This document shows positions 1 to 10,669 of a DNA stretch of 64,000 nt, in pieces; positions within the stretch are counted from its first letter, which is position 1; every line of letters begins with the position of its first letter. A program made the translations under genes and the position numbers. This DNA comes from Erwinia psidii (GTDB taxonomy: Bacteria; Pseudomonadota; Gammaproteobacteria; Enterobacterales; Enterobacteriaceae): assembly GCF_003846135.1 (NCBI RefSeq), contig NZ_RHHM01000002.1:124001-188000 (forward strand), given 5' to 3'. The notes under the pieces are model-generated. The model did no database searches. It saw nothing but the letters and a program-made list of their open reading frames with translations, and was not told where the DNA came from.

Positions 1-1149
1 ATGACGTGAGCGCGCTTTATCAACGCGATAAAAACGTTCCGTCAGACGCGGAAGGTGTTCCGGTGCAATGCCGGGTCCGCTGTCACGCACGCTGAATGTC
101 GCCCCCTGAGACGTTCTCTGCCAGCCAATGGTGATACGCGTTCCTTCAGGGGTGTGATTCACCGCGTTATAAACCAGATTGGCAATCGCACTGTGCAGCT
201 GTTCATCATTACCAAACACCCTGAGGGTGTCATCATTGCTGAAATGAATCTGATGACGCCCCTGACTGAGCGCCTCCGCCTCACGCTGCAACAGCCTGAG
301 CATCAGCGGCACATCAACCTGTTGCTGTAAATCCAGCGCCGGTGCGGCTTCAATACGCGAGAGCGTCAGCAGCTGATTTACCAGGCCATCCATACGGCGG
401 GTTTGCTCCTGCATGGTATGCAGGGCTTTATCACGCTGTGCCTCTTTCATCCCGCTTTCAGCCATCATCTCCAGATATCCCTGCATAACCGTCAGCGGCG
501 TACGCAGCTCATGGCTGACGTTGGCAAAAAAGCTGCGGCGCGAACTCTCCAACTGATGCATCTGAGTCATATCCCGCGCCACCAGCAGATACTGACCTTC
601 ACTGTATGGCATCACGCGAATTTCCAGCTGGCGTTGGTTATTCAGCACCAGCGTCAGCGGACGGGAAAAATCGTGCTGACGCAGATAACGGGCAAACTCC
701 GGGTAACGCAACAGGTTGAGGATATTCTGTCCGCTGTCTTCCGGCCAGCGCAGTCCCAGCAGTTGCTGTGCCAGACCGTTACACCAGAAAATAATCCCAT
801 CTTCGGTGGTCAGCACCAGCGCATCAGGCAGCGACTCCGCACCACTGCGAAAACGTTTGATCAGATGGCTCAGCTCACGGCGACGGCGACGGTTTCGTAT
901 CTGCATCTGATGTAAACCATAAAAGAGCGGTTCCCAGCTGCCACACCCGGCAGGCGGAGTCATGCTGCGGTCAATCCACAGCCAGTGAGATAAACGCAAC
1001 AGGTTGGCAAAATGCCAGCCCAGCAGCAGCAGTACCGCGAGCAGCAGCAGCCAGGGCAGATAACCTGTCACCAGCCCAATCAGCAGCGCGGGCAGGCAGA
1101 CCAGCATCAGCTCCAGCAGTAATCTCTTCCAGGAGAGGCGTTCCAGCAA
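1..1149 (-). CDS. phoR: Phosphate regulon sensor histidine kinase PhoR (C-terminus cut by window edge)
   Basis: Inner-membrane sensor kinase that phosphorylates and dephosphorylates PhoB according to Pst-signalled phosphate supply. The 383 visible codons run from two N-terminal hydrophobic segments (about residues 10-50) through a PAS region (about 95-195) to the dimerisation domain, with the phospho-accepting histidine at 213 in [12 protein letters not shown], the same number as in E. coli. The N-box and first glycine box of the ATPase domain ([23 protein letters not shown]) are present; the last ~50 residues lie outside the window. The start is a TTG, 8 nt after TGGAG and 23 nt after the phoB stop; no ATG lies nearby, and E. 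coli phoR also lacks an ATG start. It is cotranscribed with phoB. Identity is secure. Confidence 0.95.
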   Translation of the reverse strand, partial: MLERLSWKRLLLELMLVCLPALLIGLVTGYLPWLLLLAVLLLLGWHFANLLRLSHWLWIDRSMTPPAGCGSWEPLFYGLHQMQIRNRRRRRELSHLIKRFRSGAESLPDALVLTTEDGIIFWCNGLAQQLLGLRWPEDSGQNILNLLRYPEFARYLRQHDFSRPLTLVLNNQRQLEIRVMPYSEGQYLLVARDMTQMHQLESSRRSFFANVSHELRTPLTVMQGYLEMMAESGMKEAQRDKALHTMQEQTRRMDGLVNQLLTLSRIEAAPALDLQQQVDVPLMLRLLQREAEALSQGRHQIHFSNDDTLRVFGNDEQLHSAIANLVYNAVNHTPEGTRITIGWQRTSQGATFSVRDSGPGIAPEHLPRLTERFYRVDKARSRH

Positions 1150-1172
1150 GGTAAAAACTCCAGTACGAACGT

Positions 1173-1862
1173 TCAGAAACGTGCGGAAAAGCGGTACCCG
1201 GTCCCGCGGACCGTTTGCACCATGCGATCGTGCCCACTGACTTCAAGTGCTTTGCGCAAGCGGCGAATATGCACGTCAACGGTACGATCTTCGACATAAA
1301 CGTTAGTGCCCCAGACATGATTCAGCAACTGTTCACGGCTGTAGACCCGCTCCGGGTGGGTCATAAAAAAGTGCAGAAGTTTGTATTCCGTCGGCCCCAT
1401 CTCCAGCGGCTGAGTGGCAGACATGACGCGGTGGGAAGAGGGATCGAGACTCAGTCCCTGCACCTCAATAACGTCTTCCACCGCCATCGGTGAAATGCGG
1501 CGCATCACCGCTTTAATGCGGGCAATCAGCTCTTTCGGTGAGAAAGGTTTAATCATGTAATCATCCGCCCCCACTTCCAGGCCACGCACGCGGTCCTCTT
1601 CTTCGCCACGCGCCGTCAGCATGATCACCGGGATATCCCGCGTCATTGCTTCGCGCTTCAGATGTTTAATAAACTGAATGCCTGAACCGCCTGGCAGCAT
1701 CCAGTCAAGCAGGATCAAATCTGGCCAGGGTTCAATCAACCGGCTTACCGCACTGTCATAATCTTCCGCTTCAACAGGTTGGTAGTCATTTTGCTCCAGA
1801 ACGAAACACAACATCTCACGGATTGGGGCTTCATCTTCAACCACCAGAATGCGCTTGGCCAT
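1173..1862 (-). CDS. phoB: Phosphate regulon response regulator PhoB
   Basis: OmpR-type response regulator activating the Pho regulon under phosphate limitation. The receiver domain (1-120) has the acidic pocket Glu9/Asp10, the phospho-acceptor Asp53 (LLDWMLPGG) and the conserved Lys near 105 (IKPFSPKEL). The winged-helix DNA-binding domain (about 130-229) carries the typical [16 protein letters not shown] recognition region. Its 229 aa equal the E. coli length. It is divergent from sbcD and followed after 23 nt by phoR. A Pho box upstream (1914-1931) implies autoregulation. Confidence 0.98.
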   Translation of the reverse strand: MAKRILVVEDEAPIREMLCFVLEQNDYQPVEAEDYDSAVSRLIEPWPDLILLDWMLPGGSGIQFIKHLKREAMTRDIPVIMLTARGEEEDRVRGLEVGADDYMIKPFSPKELIARIKAVMRRISPMAVEDVIEVQGLSLDPSSHRVMSATQPLEMGPTEYKLLHFFMTHPERVYSREQLLNHVWGTNVYVEDRTVDVHIRRLRKALEVSGHDRMVQTVRGTGYRFSARF

Positions 1863-1913
1863 TATTGCTCCTGCTACGGTGACGGGATATCACTGGATTT
1901 GCGGCGTCAGTAT

Positions 1914-1931
1914 GCGTCAGTTTTATGACAA
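1914..1931 (-). promoter_or_regulatory. Pho box upstream of phoBR
   Basis: On the minus strand this reads TTGTCATAAAACTGACGC: two 7-bp half sites separated by AAAA, close to the PhoB consensus CTGTCAT-N4-CTGTCAY. It lies about 52 bp upstream of the phoB start, consistent with the known autoregulation of phoBR in enterics. Confidence 0.85.
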
Positions 1932-2048
1932 TTTTATGAAAAAAGCACCCTTCACAACGCAGTTTACCCGCCAGAGACCATTCACGCTGGGGTTTTTGCC
2001 CGGTCGGTTTATAATCGTCAACCATGCGCTCCGCACAGAAGGGATCCC

Positions 2049-3272
2049 ATGCGAATAATTCACACCGCTGACTGGCATCTGGGCCAGTTTTTTTATACGA
2101 AAAGCCGGGCTGCTGAACATCAGGCCTTTCTAGACTGGCTACTGGCACAGGTGGCAGAACATCAGGTGGAGGCGATTATCGTCGCCGGGGATATTTTTGA
2201 TACCGGATCGCCCCCCAGCTATGCCCGCGAACTGCTTAACCACTTTATCGTCACATTGCAGCCGACCGGTTGCCAGCTGGTGATACTGGGCGGCAACCAC
2301 GATTCGGTGGCGGTGCTAAATGAATCACGGGAACTGCTTGCCTGCCTGAATACCCGGGTCATCGCCGCCGCTACGGCGCATCCCCGCCAGCAGGTCCTGC
2401 AACTCAACGACCGTGATGGCCAGCCGGCGGCGCTGCTGTGCGCCATTCCCTTTCTGCGCCCGCGTGATATCACCACCAGCCAGTCCGGCCTGTCCGGTAA
2501 CGAAAAGCAGCAATCGCTGTTGCAGGCCATCGCCCTTCACTACCAACAGTGCTGGCAGGAAGCAGAAAAACAGCGCGAGACACTAAAGCGGAGGCTACCG
2601 ATCATCGCCACGGGTCATCTGACCACCGTCGGCGTAACCAAAAGCGACGCGGTGCGCGATATTTATATCGGCACGCTGGATGCCTTTCCCGCACAGGCTT
2701 TCCCACCCGCCGATTACATCGCCCTGGGGCATATCCACCGCGCCCAGCAAATAGCCGGAACAGAGCATATCCGTTACAGCGGCTCGCCCATTCCGCTCAG
2801 TTTTGATGAACTGGGCAAAGCGAAAAGCGTCTTCCTGGTGGATTTCACTGACGGCAAGCTGCATCGCGTCACGCCTCTGACCATCCCACAATTTCAGCCA
2901 ATGCAGATGATCAAAGGCTCGCTGGAACAGATAGCCCACCAGCTGACGACCCTTCCGCCACCGCCGGACGGCAAAGTCGTCTGGCTGGACATTGAGGTGG
3001 TCACTGACGCCTGGCTGAACGACTTGCAGCGTCGTATCCAGGAGATGACGCTCAGTCTGCCGGTGGAAGTGGTGCTGCTACGCCGCAGCCGTGAACAGCG
3101 GGAACAAATCCTCGCGCGACAGCATAACGAGACGTTAAGCGAACTTAGCGTGCAGGACGTTTTTGACCGACGTCTGGCAATGGAACCGGGTACGGAGCCA
3201 CAGCGGCTGGCCCGTATTGCCGCACTGTTTCAACAGACGCTGGCAGAAATTGATGACGGGGAACAATCATGA
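2049..3272 (+). CDS. sbcD: Exonuclease subunit SbcD
   Basis: Mre11-like nuclease subunit of SbcCD, which cleaves DNA hairpins and palindromes at replication forks. Calcineurin-type phosphoesterase motifs are visible: I (DWHLG, residues 8-12), II (GDIFD, about 48), III (GNHDS, about 84), then histidines in GHLTT and GHIHR that complete the two-metal site. At 407 aa it is close to the E. coli length (about 400). The start follows AGAAGGGA. It overlaps sbcC by the ATGA junction, so translation is coupled. Divergent from phoB as in E. coli. Confidence 0.97.
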   Translation: MRIIHTADWHLGQFFYTKSRAAEHQAFLDWLLAQVAEHQVEAIIVAGDIFDTGSPPSYARELLNHFIVTLQPTGCQLVILGGNHDSVAVLNESRELLACLNTRVIAAATAHPRQQVLQLNDRDGQPAALLCAIPFLRPRDITTSQSGLSGNEKQQSLLQAIALHYQQCWQEAEKQRETLKRRLPIIATGHLTTVGVTKSDAVRDIYIGTLDAFPAQAFPPADYIALGHIHRAQQIAGTEHIRYSGSPIPLSFDELGKAKSVFLVDFTDGKLHRVTPLTIPQFQPMQMIKGSLEQIAHQLTTLPPPPDGKVVWLDIEVVTDAWLNDLQRRIQEMTLSLPVEVVLLRRSREQREQILARQHNETLSELSVQDVFDRRLAMEPGTEPQRLARIAALFQQTLAEIDDGEQS

Positions 3273-6200
3273 AAATCCTGACGTTACGCTTTAAAAACCT
3301 TAACTCGCTGAAAGGCGAGTGGAAAATTGATTTCACCGCCGAGCCATTCGCCAGCAACGGCCTGTTTGCCATTACCGGCCCAACGGGGGCAGGCAAAACC
3401 ACCCTTCTGGACGCCATTTGCCTGGCGCTCTACCACGAAACGCCCCGGCTGGGGAAACTGTCACACACACAAAATGACCTGATGACCCGCGACACGGCCG
3501 ACTGTCTGGCCGAAGTGGAATTTGAGGTAAAAGGCGAGGCCTGGCGCGCCTTCTGGAGCCAGGGCCGGGCGCGCGGTGCGGTGGACGGCAACCTGAAACC
3601 ACCGCGCGTGGAACTGGCGCGCTGTGCCGACAATAAGATCGTGGCGGATAAAGTGAAAGACAAACTGGAGATGCTGACCGGGCTGACCGGGCTGGATTTC
3701 GGGCGTTTCACCAAATCGATGATGCTGTCGCAGGGGCAGTTTGCCGCCTTTCTTAATGCCGATGCCAACAGCCGGGCTGAACTGTTGGAGGAGCTGACCG
3801 GCACCGAGATCTATGGTCGTCTGTCAGCCAGTGTGTTCGAACGTTATAAAAACGCCCGCCAGGGTCTGGAGACGCTGCGCGCCCGTGCGGGTGGCATGGC
3901 GTTGCTGGATGAGGAGCAGCGAAAATCACTGGGCCGCCAGCTTTACGCACAGGTAGCAGAGGAGCAGGCGCTCACTACCCGCCATCAGCGCCAGCAACAG
4001 TTATTACAGTGGTATCAACAGTTACTGAGCGAAAATGAGGCCGTCACCGCAGCACAACGGGAGCACCGTCAGGCTGACACTGCATGGCAACAGGACAAAC
4101 CTCAACTGGACAGGCTGGCCCGCGCCGAGCCGGCGGAAAAACTGCGGCCACTCTGGCAGCAGTACCAACAGCAGCAACAGGATTTGCAGGTGCTGGAGCA
4201 ACAACAACAACGCCTGGCCGCAGAGCGGCAACGGCAACAGCAGCAGCTGGATGCCGCCAGCGTTCAGCTGAAAACAGAAGATGAGGCGCGTCGTCAGCAC
4301 GAAACCTTCCGCCAGCAGCAGGAGACACTGATCGCAGAGAGTGTGCTGCCACTGGATAACCGCATCGACACCCTTACGCAACAGACGGTCGCGCTGGCAA
4401 AAGAAGTAAGTGAGTACCAACATTCACTCGGCGAACATCAGCGCGCACTGGAAAAAAACCGGCAGGCACAGGAAGAAAAACGCACGCAGCAGCAGCAGCA
4501 TCAGCAGTGGCAACAGCAGAATCCGCATGTTGCCCACTGGGGAGCAGCCTTGCCACTGTGGCAGGCCCGCTTTGAGCAGCTGCAACAGAGTGAAAACACG
4601 CGGCAAAGACAACAGCATCAGCTCACGGAACAACAGCAACGCCTGACGCAGTTGCAGCAGCAGGAAAGCCAGCTCGAACAGCAGGCCAGCCCCCGACGAC
4701 TGGCGCTGGAACAGGCTCAGCAACACTACGCCGAAGCGGAAAAAAAGCAGCTGGCCCTGCAGCAGCAGCATACAGAAATACAGTTGCAGGAACGGCTCAC
4801 CCGCTTTAACCAGCAGCGACCACAAAGGCAGATGCTGGCGTTGCTGATGCCGCAATGGCAGCAGCTGATGCAACAGCGTGAGCGAGTGCTTACCAGCCAA
4901 CAGGAAACCGCAGAGCAACTCCGGCAGGCCGGGCAGCAATTGCTTATCCTGCGTAACGACTGGAAAGAAAAATACCAGCATCAGCAGGATGTGGAAAAAC
5001 GTCACCAGCTTGAGCAACGCATCGCCGATCTGGAACAGCACCGCGCACGGCTGGAGCCGGGGCAGCCGTGCCCGCTCTGTGGTGCCTGTGAGCATCCGGC
5101 GGTCAGTGAGTATCAGTCAGTCAGCCCGTCGGAAACCCAGCAGCGTTTACTGACGCTGAAGGCTGAAGTGGAAAAACGCAAGGACGAGGGCATAGCAAAA
5201 CGTGAACAGCTGAAGAACCTGCAAAGCCAGCTGGAGAAATTGCAGCAGGAGCACAGTGAAAGCGACCGGCAGAAAACCCAGCTGCAAAGCCAGTGGCAGG
5301 CAGCGCTTGACGCACTGGCGCTGGATTTCGCGCCGGATCGGCAGCAGCAGGTCAATGCGTGGCTGGAAGACCAGCAGCAGCAGGAAAACAACGCCCAGGC
5401 ACAGCTGTTACAACTGCAACAGAGCGCCCAGGCGCTGCAACACAGCAAGGATCTCCTTGCCCAACGCCAACAGGAACTGAACGAACTTCAGCAACAGCAA
5501 CAGCTGACAGGTCAGCAACGACTTACTCTCAGCCAGGGCATTGGCGATATGCAGCAACGGCTGACCGAGCAGATCCAGGGGACAGAACAACAGCGCGACC
5601 TGTTGCAGAGCACCCTGACTGAATATGCCCTGACGCTACCGGCACAGGGTGAACATGACCGCTGGCTGGCCGCCCGGCAGACTGAGTGGCAGCAATGGCG
5701 ACAGGCGGAGCAGGCACTGACGGAGATACTTCCCCAACTGACCGCCCTGCTCACACAACAACAGTCGCTTAATGAGCTTATCGCCAGCGAACAGCAGCGG
5801 CTTGCCGCACTGGAACAGCGTCTTGCCACGGAACAGAACAGCCTTACCGACCAGCGCCGACAGCGGCAGGCACTGTTCGGTGAACGGATCGTGGCCAGCG
5901 TGCAGCAGCAGCTGCGAACGCTGTCACAACAGCACGCGGAACGGAGCGAAGCGCTGCAACAACAGTGGCAGCAGCAGCAGGACCAGCTAAATACCCTGAA
6001 CGGACAACTTCACTCTCTCACCGGGCAGGCAGACACGCTCAGGCAGCGGCTGGAGCAGACCCGCGACGCCTTTACCACGTCGCTCGCCGCCAGCGACTTC
6101 CCTGACGAGACACATTTTGTCGCCGCCCTGCTTGATGAGGCGCAGTCCGCACAGCTGAAAGCGCTGCAAAAACAGCACGACAGCCGTCGCCAACAGACCG

Positions 6201-6943
6201 CCGTGCTGTTGGAACAGGCGCAGAAAACCCTCGCTGCACGGCAACAGCAGCAGCCGGAAGATGTGCCAGACGACCCCACTACCCTGAACGAAACGGTGAA
6301 CGCACTGGCGGAACAACTGCGGGAAAATGCCCGCCAGCAGGGGGAGGTACGCCAGCAACTGCTCAGCGATGACGCACAACGTGAGCAACAGAAACAGCTG
6401 TTGGCGCAGATTGCCGCGGGAGAACAGCAGGTGGAAGACTGGAACTACCTGAATCTGCTTATCGGCTCGAAAGAAGGCGATAAATTCCGCAAGTTTGCTC
6501 AGGGACTGACGCTGGATAATCTGGTGTGGCTGGCCAATCAACAGCTGAAACGGTTACACGGACGCTATCTGTTGCAGCGCAAATCTGATGAGGCGCTGGA
6601 ATTGCAGGTAATGGATACCTGGCAGGCAGAAACGCTGCGTGATACCCGCACCCTCTCCGGCGGCGAGAGCTTTCTGGTCAGTCTGGCGCTGGCGCTGGCG
6701 CTCTCCGATCTGGTCAGCCATAAAACCCGCATTGAATCGCTGTTTCTTGATGAAGGCTTTGGCACGCTGGATGCACAGACGCTGGACAGCGCGCTTGATG
6801 CGCTGGATGCGCTTAACGCCAGCGGGAAAACCATCGGCGTGATAAGCCATGTGGAGGCGATGAAAGAAAGGATCCCGGTACAGATTAAGGTAAGGAAAAT
6901 CAACGGACTGGGCTACAGTAAACTGGAAACGCCGACCGCCTGA
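3269..6943 (+). CDS. sbcC: Exonuclease subunit SbcC, unusually long and glutamine-rich
   Basis: Rad50-like SMC ATPase partner of SbcD. Walker A GPTGAGKT (37-44) and the Q-loop (SQGQFAAFL) sit in the N-terminal lobe. The ABC signature LSGGE (about 1129-1133) and Walker B LFLDEGFG (about 1160) lie in the C-terminal lobe. The long coiled coil between them carries the zinc hook CPLC (Cys601, Cys604) near its centre. At 1224 aa it is about 175 residues longer than E. coli SbcC (1048), and the coil is densely packed with glutamine runs encoded by CAG/CAA. The conserved motifs are intact and the hook is central, so both arms lengthened together. Function should be retained. Confidence 0.97.
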   Translation: MKILTLRFKNLNSLKGEWKIDFTAEPFASNGLFAITGPTGAGKTTLLDAICLALYHETPRLGKLSHTQNDLMTRDTADCLAEVEFEVKGEAWRAFWSQGRARGAVDGNLKPPRVELARCADNKIVADKVKDKLEMLTGLTGLDFGRFTKSMMLSQGQFAAFLNADANSRAELLEELTGTEIYGRLSASVFERYKNARQGLETLRARAGGMALLDEEQRKSLGRQLYAQVAEEQALTTRHQRQQQLLQWYQQLLSENEAVTAAQREHRQADTAWQQDKPQLDRLARAEPAEKLRPLWQQYQQQQQDLQVLEQQQQRLAAERQRQQQQLDAASVQLKTEDEARRQHETFRQQQETLIAESVLPLDNRIDTLTQQTVALAKEVSEYQHSLGEHQRALEKNRQAQEEKRTQQQQHQQWQQQNPHVAHWGAALPLWQARFEQLQQSENTRQRQQHQLTEQQQRLTQLQQQESQLEQQASPRRLALEQAQQHYAEAEKKQLALQQQHTEIQLQERLTRFNQQRPQRQMLALLMPQWQQLMQQRERVLTSQQETAEQLRQAGQQLLILRNDWKEKYQHQQDVEKRHQLEQRIADLEQHRARLEPGQPCPLCGACEHPAVSEYQSVSPSETQQRLLTLKAEVEKRKDEGIAKREQLKNLQSQLEKLQQEHSESDRQKTQLQSQWQAALDALALDFAPDRQQQVNAWLEDQQQQENNAQAQLLQLQQSAQALQHSKDLLAQRQQELNELQQQQQLTGQQRLTLSQGIGDMQQRLTEQIQGTEQQRDLLQSTLTEYALTLPAQGEHDRWLAARQTEWQQWRQAEQALTEILPQLTALLTQQQSLNELIASEQQRLAALEQRLATEQNSLTDQRRQRQALFGERIVASVQQQLRTLSQQHAERSEALQQQWQQQQDQLNTLNGQLHSLTGQADTLRQRLEQTRDAFTTSLAASDFPDETHFVAALLDEAQSAQLKALQKQHDSRRQQTAVLLEQAQKTLAARQQQQPEDVPDDPTTLNETVNALAEQLRENARQQGEVRQQLLSDDAQREQQKQLLAQIAAGEQQVEDWNYLNLLIGSKEGDKFRKFAQGLTLDNLVWLANQQLKRLHGRYLLQRKSDEALELQVMDTWQAETLRDTRTLSGGESFLVSLALALALSDLVSHKTRIESLFLDEGFGTLDAQTLDSALDALDALNASGKTIGVISHVEAMKERIPVQIKVRKINGLGYSKLETPTA

Positions 6944-6961
6944 CCGGCAACCGGCAAAACA

Positions 6962-6983
6962 TGCCGCTGAACACGCAGCGGCA
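6962..6983 (+). terminator. Inverted repeat after sbcC, possible terminator
   Basis: TGCCGCTG / CAGCGGCA arms with a 6-nt loop, 19 bp after the sbcC stop. No T-run follows, so intrinsic termination is uncertain. It lies between the convergent sbcC and the DUF799 lipoprotein gene. Confidence 0.45.
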
Positions 6984-7013
6984 CCGCCACAACCGGCACG
7001 GTGCCGCTGTCGG

Positions 7014-7667
7014 TTAGCGTATCGCTGTTTTCGCACGTGGGCCAGGCAGGATACCCCCGTTGGTGTTGGCACTCAGCAAACGATCGCTGGTCAGCGCCGC
7101 AACATCGTGGGTTTTATCAGTGATGTTACTGGTTATCTGTTTCACCGCTGCGTTGACCACCAATCCCAGCAGACCCTGAGTTCCGTTGTGGTTGCTCTCG
7201 TTGTCAGTCGCCGTCGCCGCGCCGCTCCAGACAGTCTTGCCGGTACGCAGATCCACCAGCTTCGCCGTGGCGGTCACCTTTGTCATGCTGTCCACGACGA
7301 TGAACTTCGTGCCGTATTCCGTGATGTCGATATACAACGCCGCATCCGCATTGAAAATGCCGTGCAGTTTTGCCGCGCTGACGTTACGAATGTCGCTGGC
7401 ACTGGTCAGACCGTTCTGCTTAAACGTCTCCTCCACCACCGCGACAGGAAAAACATAGTAGCCAGACTCCGCCAACGGCTGGGTCACCAGCGAGGCAAAG
7501 CTGTGCGCCGCGTTGATGTCGGTAGCGTGGTTTTCCGCCGGCAGCACCAGAATCGAAGCCGGTTTGCTCTCACGGAAGGCGGTATAATCATAAGGTGGCG
7601 TTTTTTTCGCACAGCCGGTCAGCGTCACTACAGCCAGCAGGCCAACGATGGCTAAGAAATTTTTCAT
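7014..7667 (-). CDS. DUF799 (GNA1162-type) lipoprotein
   Basis: Predicted outer-membrane lipoprotein of 217 aa: a basic start, a hydrophobic stretch and the lipobox LTGC with Cys19. The body resembles the DUF799/GNA1162 family, with motifs such as ILVLPAENHATDI and the AKLVDLRTGKTVWSG strand typical of periplasmic alpha/beta lipoproteins. It is the last gene of a three-lipoprotein operon; its ATG overlaps the preceding stop as TAATG. The trio (CsgG-like, DUF4810, DUF799) recurs in gammaproteobacteria, and from CsgG homology it may form an envelope or export-pore assembly. The precise function is not known. Confidence 0.85.
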   Translation of the reverse strand: MKNFLAIVGLLAVVTLTGCAKKTPPYDYTAFRESKPASILVLPAENHATDINAAHSFASLVTQPLAESGYYVFPVAVVEETFKQNGLTSASDIRNVSAAKLHGIFNADAALYIDITEYGTKFIVVDSMTKVTATAKLVDLRTGKTVWSGAATATDNESNHNGTQGLLGLVVNAAVKQITSNITDKTHDVAALTSDRLLSANTNGGILPGPRAKTAIR

Positions 7668-8020
7668 TATTTAGCACTCTGCTTATTACGCATCAGGAAA
7701 TCCATATAGGACGCGGATTCAGGGAAAGCCGTTTTCTCGGCGGTAAACTGCTGGAAAGCCAGCTCAGAATGACCGCTATTGGCATACAGCAACCCAAGCT
7801 GAGCATGCAAGCCAGGCGCAACAGGTTTATTCCGGGCGTGTGCTTCCTGAATAACCTTATTGAGGTTTGCAATTTCTTTTTCCGACGACGAGGTATTTTG
7901 ATAATAGCGATATATAGAAGACTGATAATCGCCCCAATAATAAGTAGTGGCTGGTTTTTGCGCACAGGCGGCTAACAGCAACACGGCGGAAGCTGCCAGA
8001 ATAGATTTTATGTGGTTCAT
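7667..8020 (-). CDS. DUF4810 lipoprotein
   Basis: A 117-aa lipoprotein with signal peptide and lipobox LAAC (Cys19). The mature part is short and helical with a TPR-like segment (HAQLGLLYANSGHSELAFQQF), matching the DUF4810 family normally found between CsgG-like and DUF799 genes. The start follows a purine-rich site 15 nt after the upstream stop, and the stop overlaps the next start by one base. Likely a periplasmic accessory of the CsgG-like protein; function undetermined. Confidence 0.85.
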   Translation of the reverse strand: MNHIKSILAASAVLLLAACAQKPATTYYWGDYQSSIYRYYQNTSSSEKEIANLNKVIQEAHARNKPVAPGLHAQLGLLYANSGHSELAFQQFTAEKTAFPESASYMDFLMRNKQSAK

Positions 8021-8035
8021 TAATTATTCCCGTTA

Positions 8036-8713
8036 TTATTTAACCGGTCGCCATGTGCCGGACTCAATACCACTGACCAGATGATTAACCGCTTCACGGA
8101 TCGCCAGATCCATCACCTTACCGTTTAATGTGGCGTCATAGCTGGCGGTGCCACCAAAGCCTACTATTTCACGGTTAGATAATTTATATTCCCCAGCACC
8201 CTGCACGGAATAAACCACGGACGAGGTGACCACATCGACGATATTCAGGTTAACCTTTGCATAAGCGACCTGCGTTTTACCGCGTCCCAGGATCCCCCAT
8301 AACTGCTTATCGCCCACTTCTTTACGACCAAATTCGGTAATATCGCCGGTCACGACATAATCGGCCCCTTTTATACTCTGGCCGGTTTTCCTGTAGCGCG
8401 CTTCCGCACTGAGTTCATCAAGATTGGCACGGTCCAGCACGTTAAAACGCCCGGTCTGCTGTAGGTGGGTAATAAGGATAGTTTTGCACTGGTTTCCCAG
8501 GCGATCGACACCATCAGAAAAGATACCATTCAGATAAGACGAACGGTTATCAAACTTTCCAATGGCAATCGGACTTTTCACGCCCGTGTAAGTCGGCTGG
8601 CTGGCGGCAGTGACCTGTGGTGCATCAATGGAACGGGAAGATTCCGTTGCGCATCCCGTAATAACACCACAACAAAGCACTATGCCAGGCAATAAATTAT
8701 GCGGATTTTTCAT
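8036..8713 (-). CDS. CsgG/HfaB-family lipoprotein
   Basis: First gene of the lipoprotein operon, 225 aa from the preferred ATG at 8713. That start gives a signal peptide with lipobox ITGC (Cys21); starts further upstream would add a non-signal extension. The mature protein shows the CsgG fold hallmarks: an early IAIGKFDNRSSYLNG strand, FNVLDRANLDEL, ADYVVTGDITEFG and a late VNLNIVDVVTSSVVYS strand. CsgG proteins form outer-membrane secretion channels. No csgA, csgB or other curli genes are nearby, so this is a CsgG paralogue of another system rather than curli CsgG. Confidence 0.85.
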   Translation of the reverse strand: MKNPHNLLPGIVLCCGVITGCATESSRSIDAPQVTAASQPTYTGVKSPIAIGKFDNRSSYLNGIFSDGVDRLGNQCKTILITHLQQTGRFNVLDRANLDELSAEARYRKTGQSIKGADYVVTGDITEFGRKEVGDKQLWGILGRGKTQVAYAKVNLNIVDVVTSSVVYSVQGAGEYKLSNREIVGFGGTASYDATLNGKVMDLAIREAVNHLVSGIESGTWRPVK

Positions 8714-8961
8714 TACTTTTTCTTGTCCATGAATAAAAGTATCAGTGAATACAGCGCAGGCCGGAGTATACAAGTCCCCCGGAATAATGTCATGTACAGG
8801 GCGCAATGCGTTATTGATAAAAAAACAGTCATGTTGCACAAACTAATTACAGGTAAATAATCTGTAATTAATGCTAAGCGTCATGGTTAATCTGTCACCC
8901 TGCAAATAAGCCTGTAAACTATGACTGTCAGGAACAATCCTTTTATCATCCCGGAGAATAA

Positions 8962-9381
8962 ATGACAGCGAACAGAAAAAAAATGGGCGCTATACTGTTG
9001 AGCATATTGCTGACAGCGTGCCAGGCAGGCAGGCACCCATCGCAAGAGGCAAAGAAGCTACCGGCACCCACGGCGGCACAAATACAGCAGGCGGCGGAAA
9101 AACAGTGTCATACCTCGGACGCAGCATCGCGTGATGTCTGCCTGTATTACGCAAAGATGCAGTACGGTATTCAGCGTAATTTTTACCATGCGGCGCATTA
9201 TAAAGGTCGCGAGTGCGCGGTCACCATTACCTGGCAAAATGGCCGTTACAGCGTGCTGAGCACCGCAGGCGATGAGGCGCTGTGCCTGAAAACCTGGAGC
9301 GTCATCAGCAGTGCGGAAAATTTACCGCCGCCGCCGAAGCAGATCCCACCAAAAATGGTTATCGACTTCAAACCGCAATAA
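8962..9381 (+). CDS. Lipoprotein with TolA C-terminal-like domain
   Basis: A 139-aa protein with a lipobox LTAC (Cys20) and a C-terminal module resembling the TolA C-terminal domain: IQRNFYHAAHYKGRECAVTI, a GDEALC segment, then ENLPPPP and a final strand VIDFKP. Two cysteine pairs could form disulfides. In TolA this domain binds TolB, colicins and phage g3p. Here it is attached to a lipid anchor rather than a transmembrane helix and coil, so it may modulate the Tol-Pal complex or act as a decoy; that is inference. The start follows GGAG. It is transcribed alone, divergent from the CsgG-like operon. Confidence 0.75.
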   Translation: MTANRKKMGAILLSILLTACQAGRHPSQEAKKLPAPTAAQIQQAAEKQCHTSDAASRDVCLYYAKMQYGIQRNFYHAAHYKGRECAVTITWQNGRYSVLSTAGDEALCLKTWSVISSAENLPPPPKQIPPKMVIDFKPQ

Positions 9382-9546
9382 ACCGCAGCGAGAGACGATC
9401 GTAATGGTCTGGGCCAGCGTGGCTTCGCCCTTTCGGCGCCAGAGAGGCGGCATTGTCACTATCTGATAGCGCGACATCAGTCATCTGCAACACTGACAAA
9501 ACGCAAAGCAGCACAGGCCAGCTGCCGCGAGAGCAGACGACGCGAT

Positions 9547-10614
9547 TCAGCTGGCTATTTCATGCTGTCGCCACTGGCGCGGGCTGATGCCAAACCAGCG
9601 TCGGAACGCACGGGAGAAAGCGCTGACTTCGGAATAGCCCAGCAACAGCGCCATTTCCGAAATGGGGATCTGTTTCTGTTGCAGGTAATGGGTGGCCATT
9701 TCACAGCGGACTTTATCCACCAGCGCGGTAAAACTGAGGTTTTCGTCACGCAGACGGCGCTGCAAAGACCAGCTGGAGAGGCCCATCCTGTCTGCCACGT
9801 CTTCCAGTACCGGCTCCCCTTTCAGCAACACCAGGTGTACCTGGGCGCGGGCCTGATCGACGATATTTTGCTGCGGCGCAGCGCTGTTAAGACGGCGGAT
9901 CGCATCCTGCATGACCATCAGCAGCATGGGATCGCTGTCCGGCATGGTGCGGGTCAGATCGCGTTTGGCGATCAGCATCGAGTTGAACGGCTGATCGAAG
10001 TAAACCGGTGCGTCAAACACTTTACAATGCTCATGCCACTGCGCTGGACGGGGATGCTCAAAGTGTACCTCTCGCGGCGCCCAGTTTTTCCCGGCCACGT
10101 GGCGGACAAGATTCATAAACATCCCCAGCGTCAGCTCCGCATCCTGACGGCGGCTCAGAATAGCCCCGTGGCGCACCTGATAGTCCAGCCGCCAGCAGTC
10201 GCCTTTGTCCACCAACCGCGTCAGGGTGTCATGCTGATGCCAGGGAAAAGCATTGACCACGTTATGCAACGCCTGCTCAAGCGTAGCGGAGCACAGGCCA
10301 ACATAGCCAATCAGACCTAATGACTGTGGTTTAAACTGCTTACCGTAGTGCAAACCGAAGTTATCAAAACCTGAATAACGTGCTGCTTCTTCCATGACAC
10401 GGCAGTAGTTAACCAGCCCCAGACTGAGCGTCGGGCTGGCCAACTGCTCAGGATCGATACCGCTAATGCCAAAAATGCGGTCGGCATCGCCACCCTTGTC
10501 GCAGATAAACTCACTTAATCCGCTGGCAGCCGCGGCCAGCACGCCCCGGTTGCAGGCAAAACTGGTATTGAGCGCCGCCGCCACGTCTGGCTGTTTAATT
10601 ACACCGCTTTCCAT
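9547..10614 (-). CDS. AraC-family regulator with arabinose-binding-type N-terminal domain
   Basis: The N-terminal ligand domain (about 20-220) matches the Arabinose_bd type seen in OruR/ArgR-like regulators (NFGLHYGKQFKPQSLGLIGY, then FDQPFNSMLI). The C-terminal double HTH (about 255-350) ends with the signature FSRAFRRWFGISPRQWR. The ATG at 10614 is chosen because AGGGG lies 8 nt upstream; a TTG at 10656 also opens the frame. It is 55 bp downstream of, and co-directional with, the kinase gene, and both are divergent from the ethanolamine permease. It probably controls those genes in response to an amino alcohol. Confidence 0.85.
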   Translation of the reverse strand: MESGVIKQPDVAAALNTSFACNRGVLAAAASGLSEFICDKGGDADRIFGISGIDPEQLASPTLSLGLVNYCRVMEEAARYSGFDNFGLHYGKQFKPQSLGLIGYVGLCSATLEQALHNVVNAFPWHQHDTLTRLVDKGDCWRLDYQVRHGAILSRRQDAELTLGMFMNLVRHVAGKNWAPREVHFEHPRPAQWHEHCKVFDAPVYFDQPFNSMLIAKRDLTRTMPDSDPMLLMVMQDAIRRLNSAAPQQNIVDQARAQVHLVLLKGEPVLEDVADRMGLSSWSLQRRLRDENLSFTALVDKVRCEMATHYLQQKQIPISEMALLLGYSEVSAFSRAFRRWFGISPRQWRQHEIAS

Positions 10615-10669
10615 CGTTATCGCCCCTGTTACAGAAACATCGCATAACAGCAGCAATTTTCATACCAGG

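Noticed and set aside
4022-5095. Long open frames opposite sbcC, Leu-rich
   Set aside because: They are the complement of the Gln-coding CAG/CAA runs and have no start signals or family motifs.
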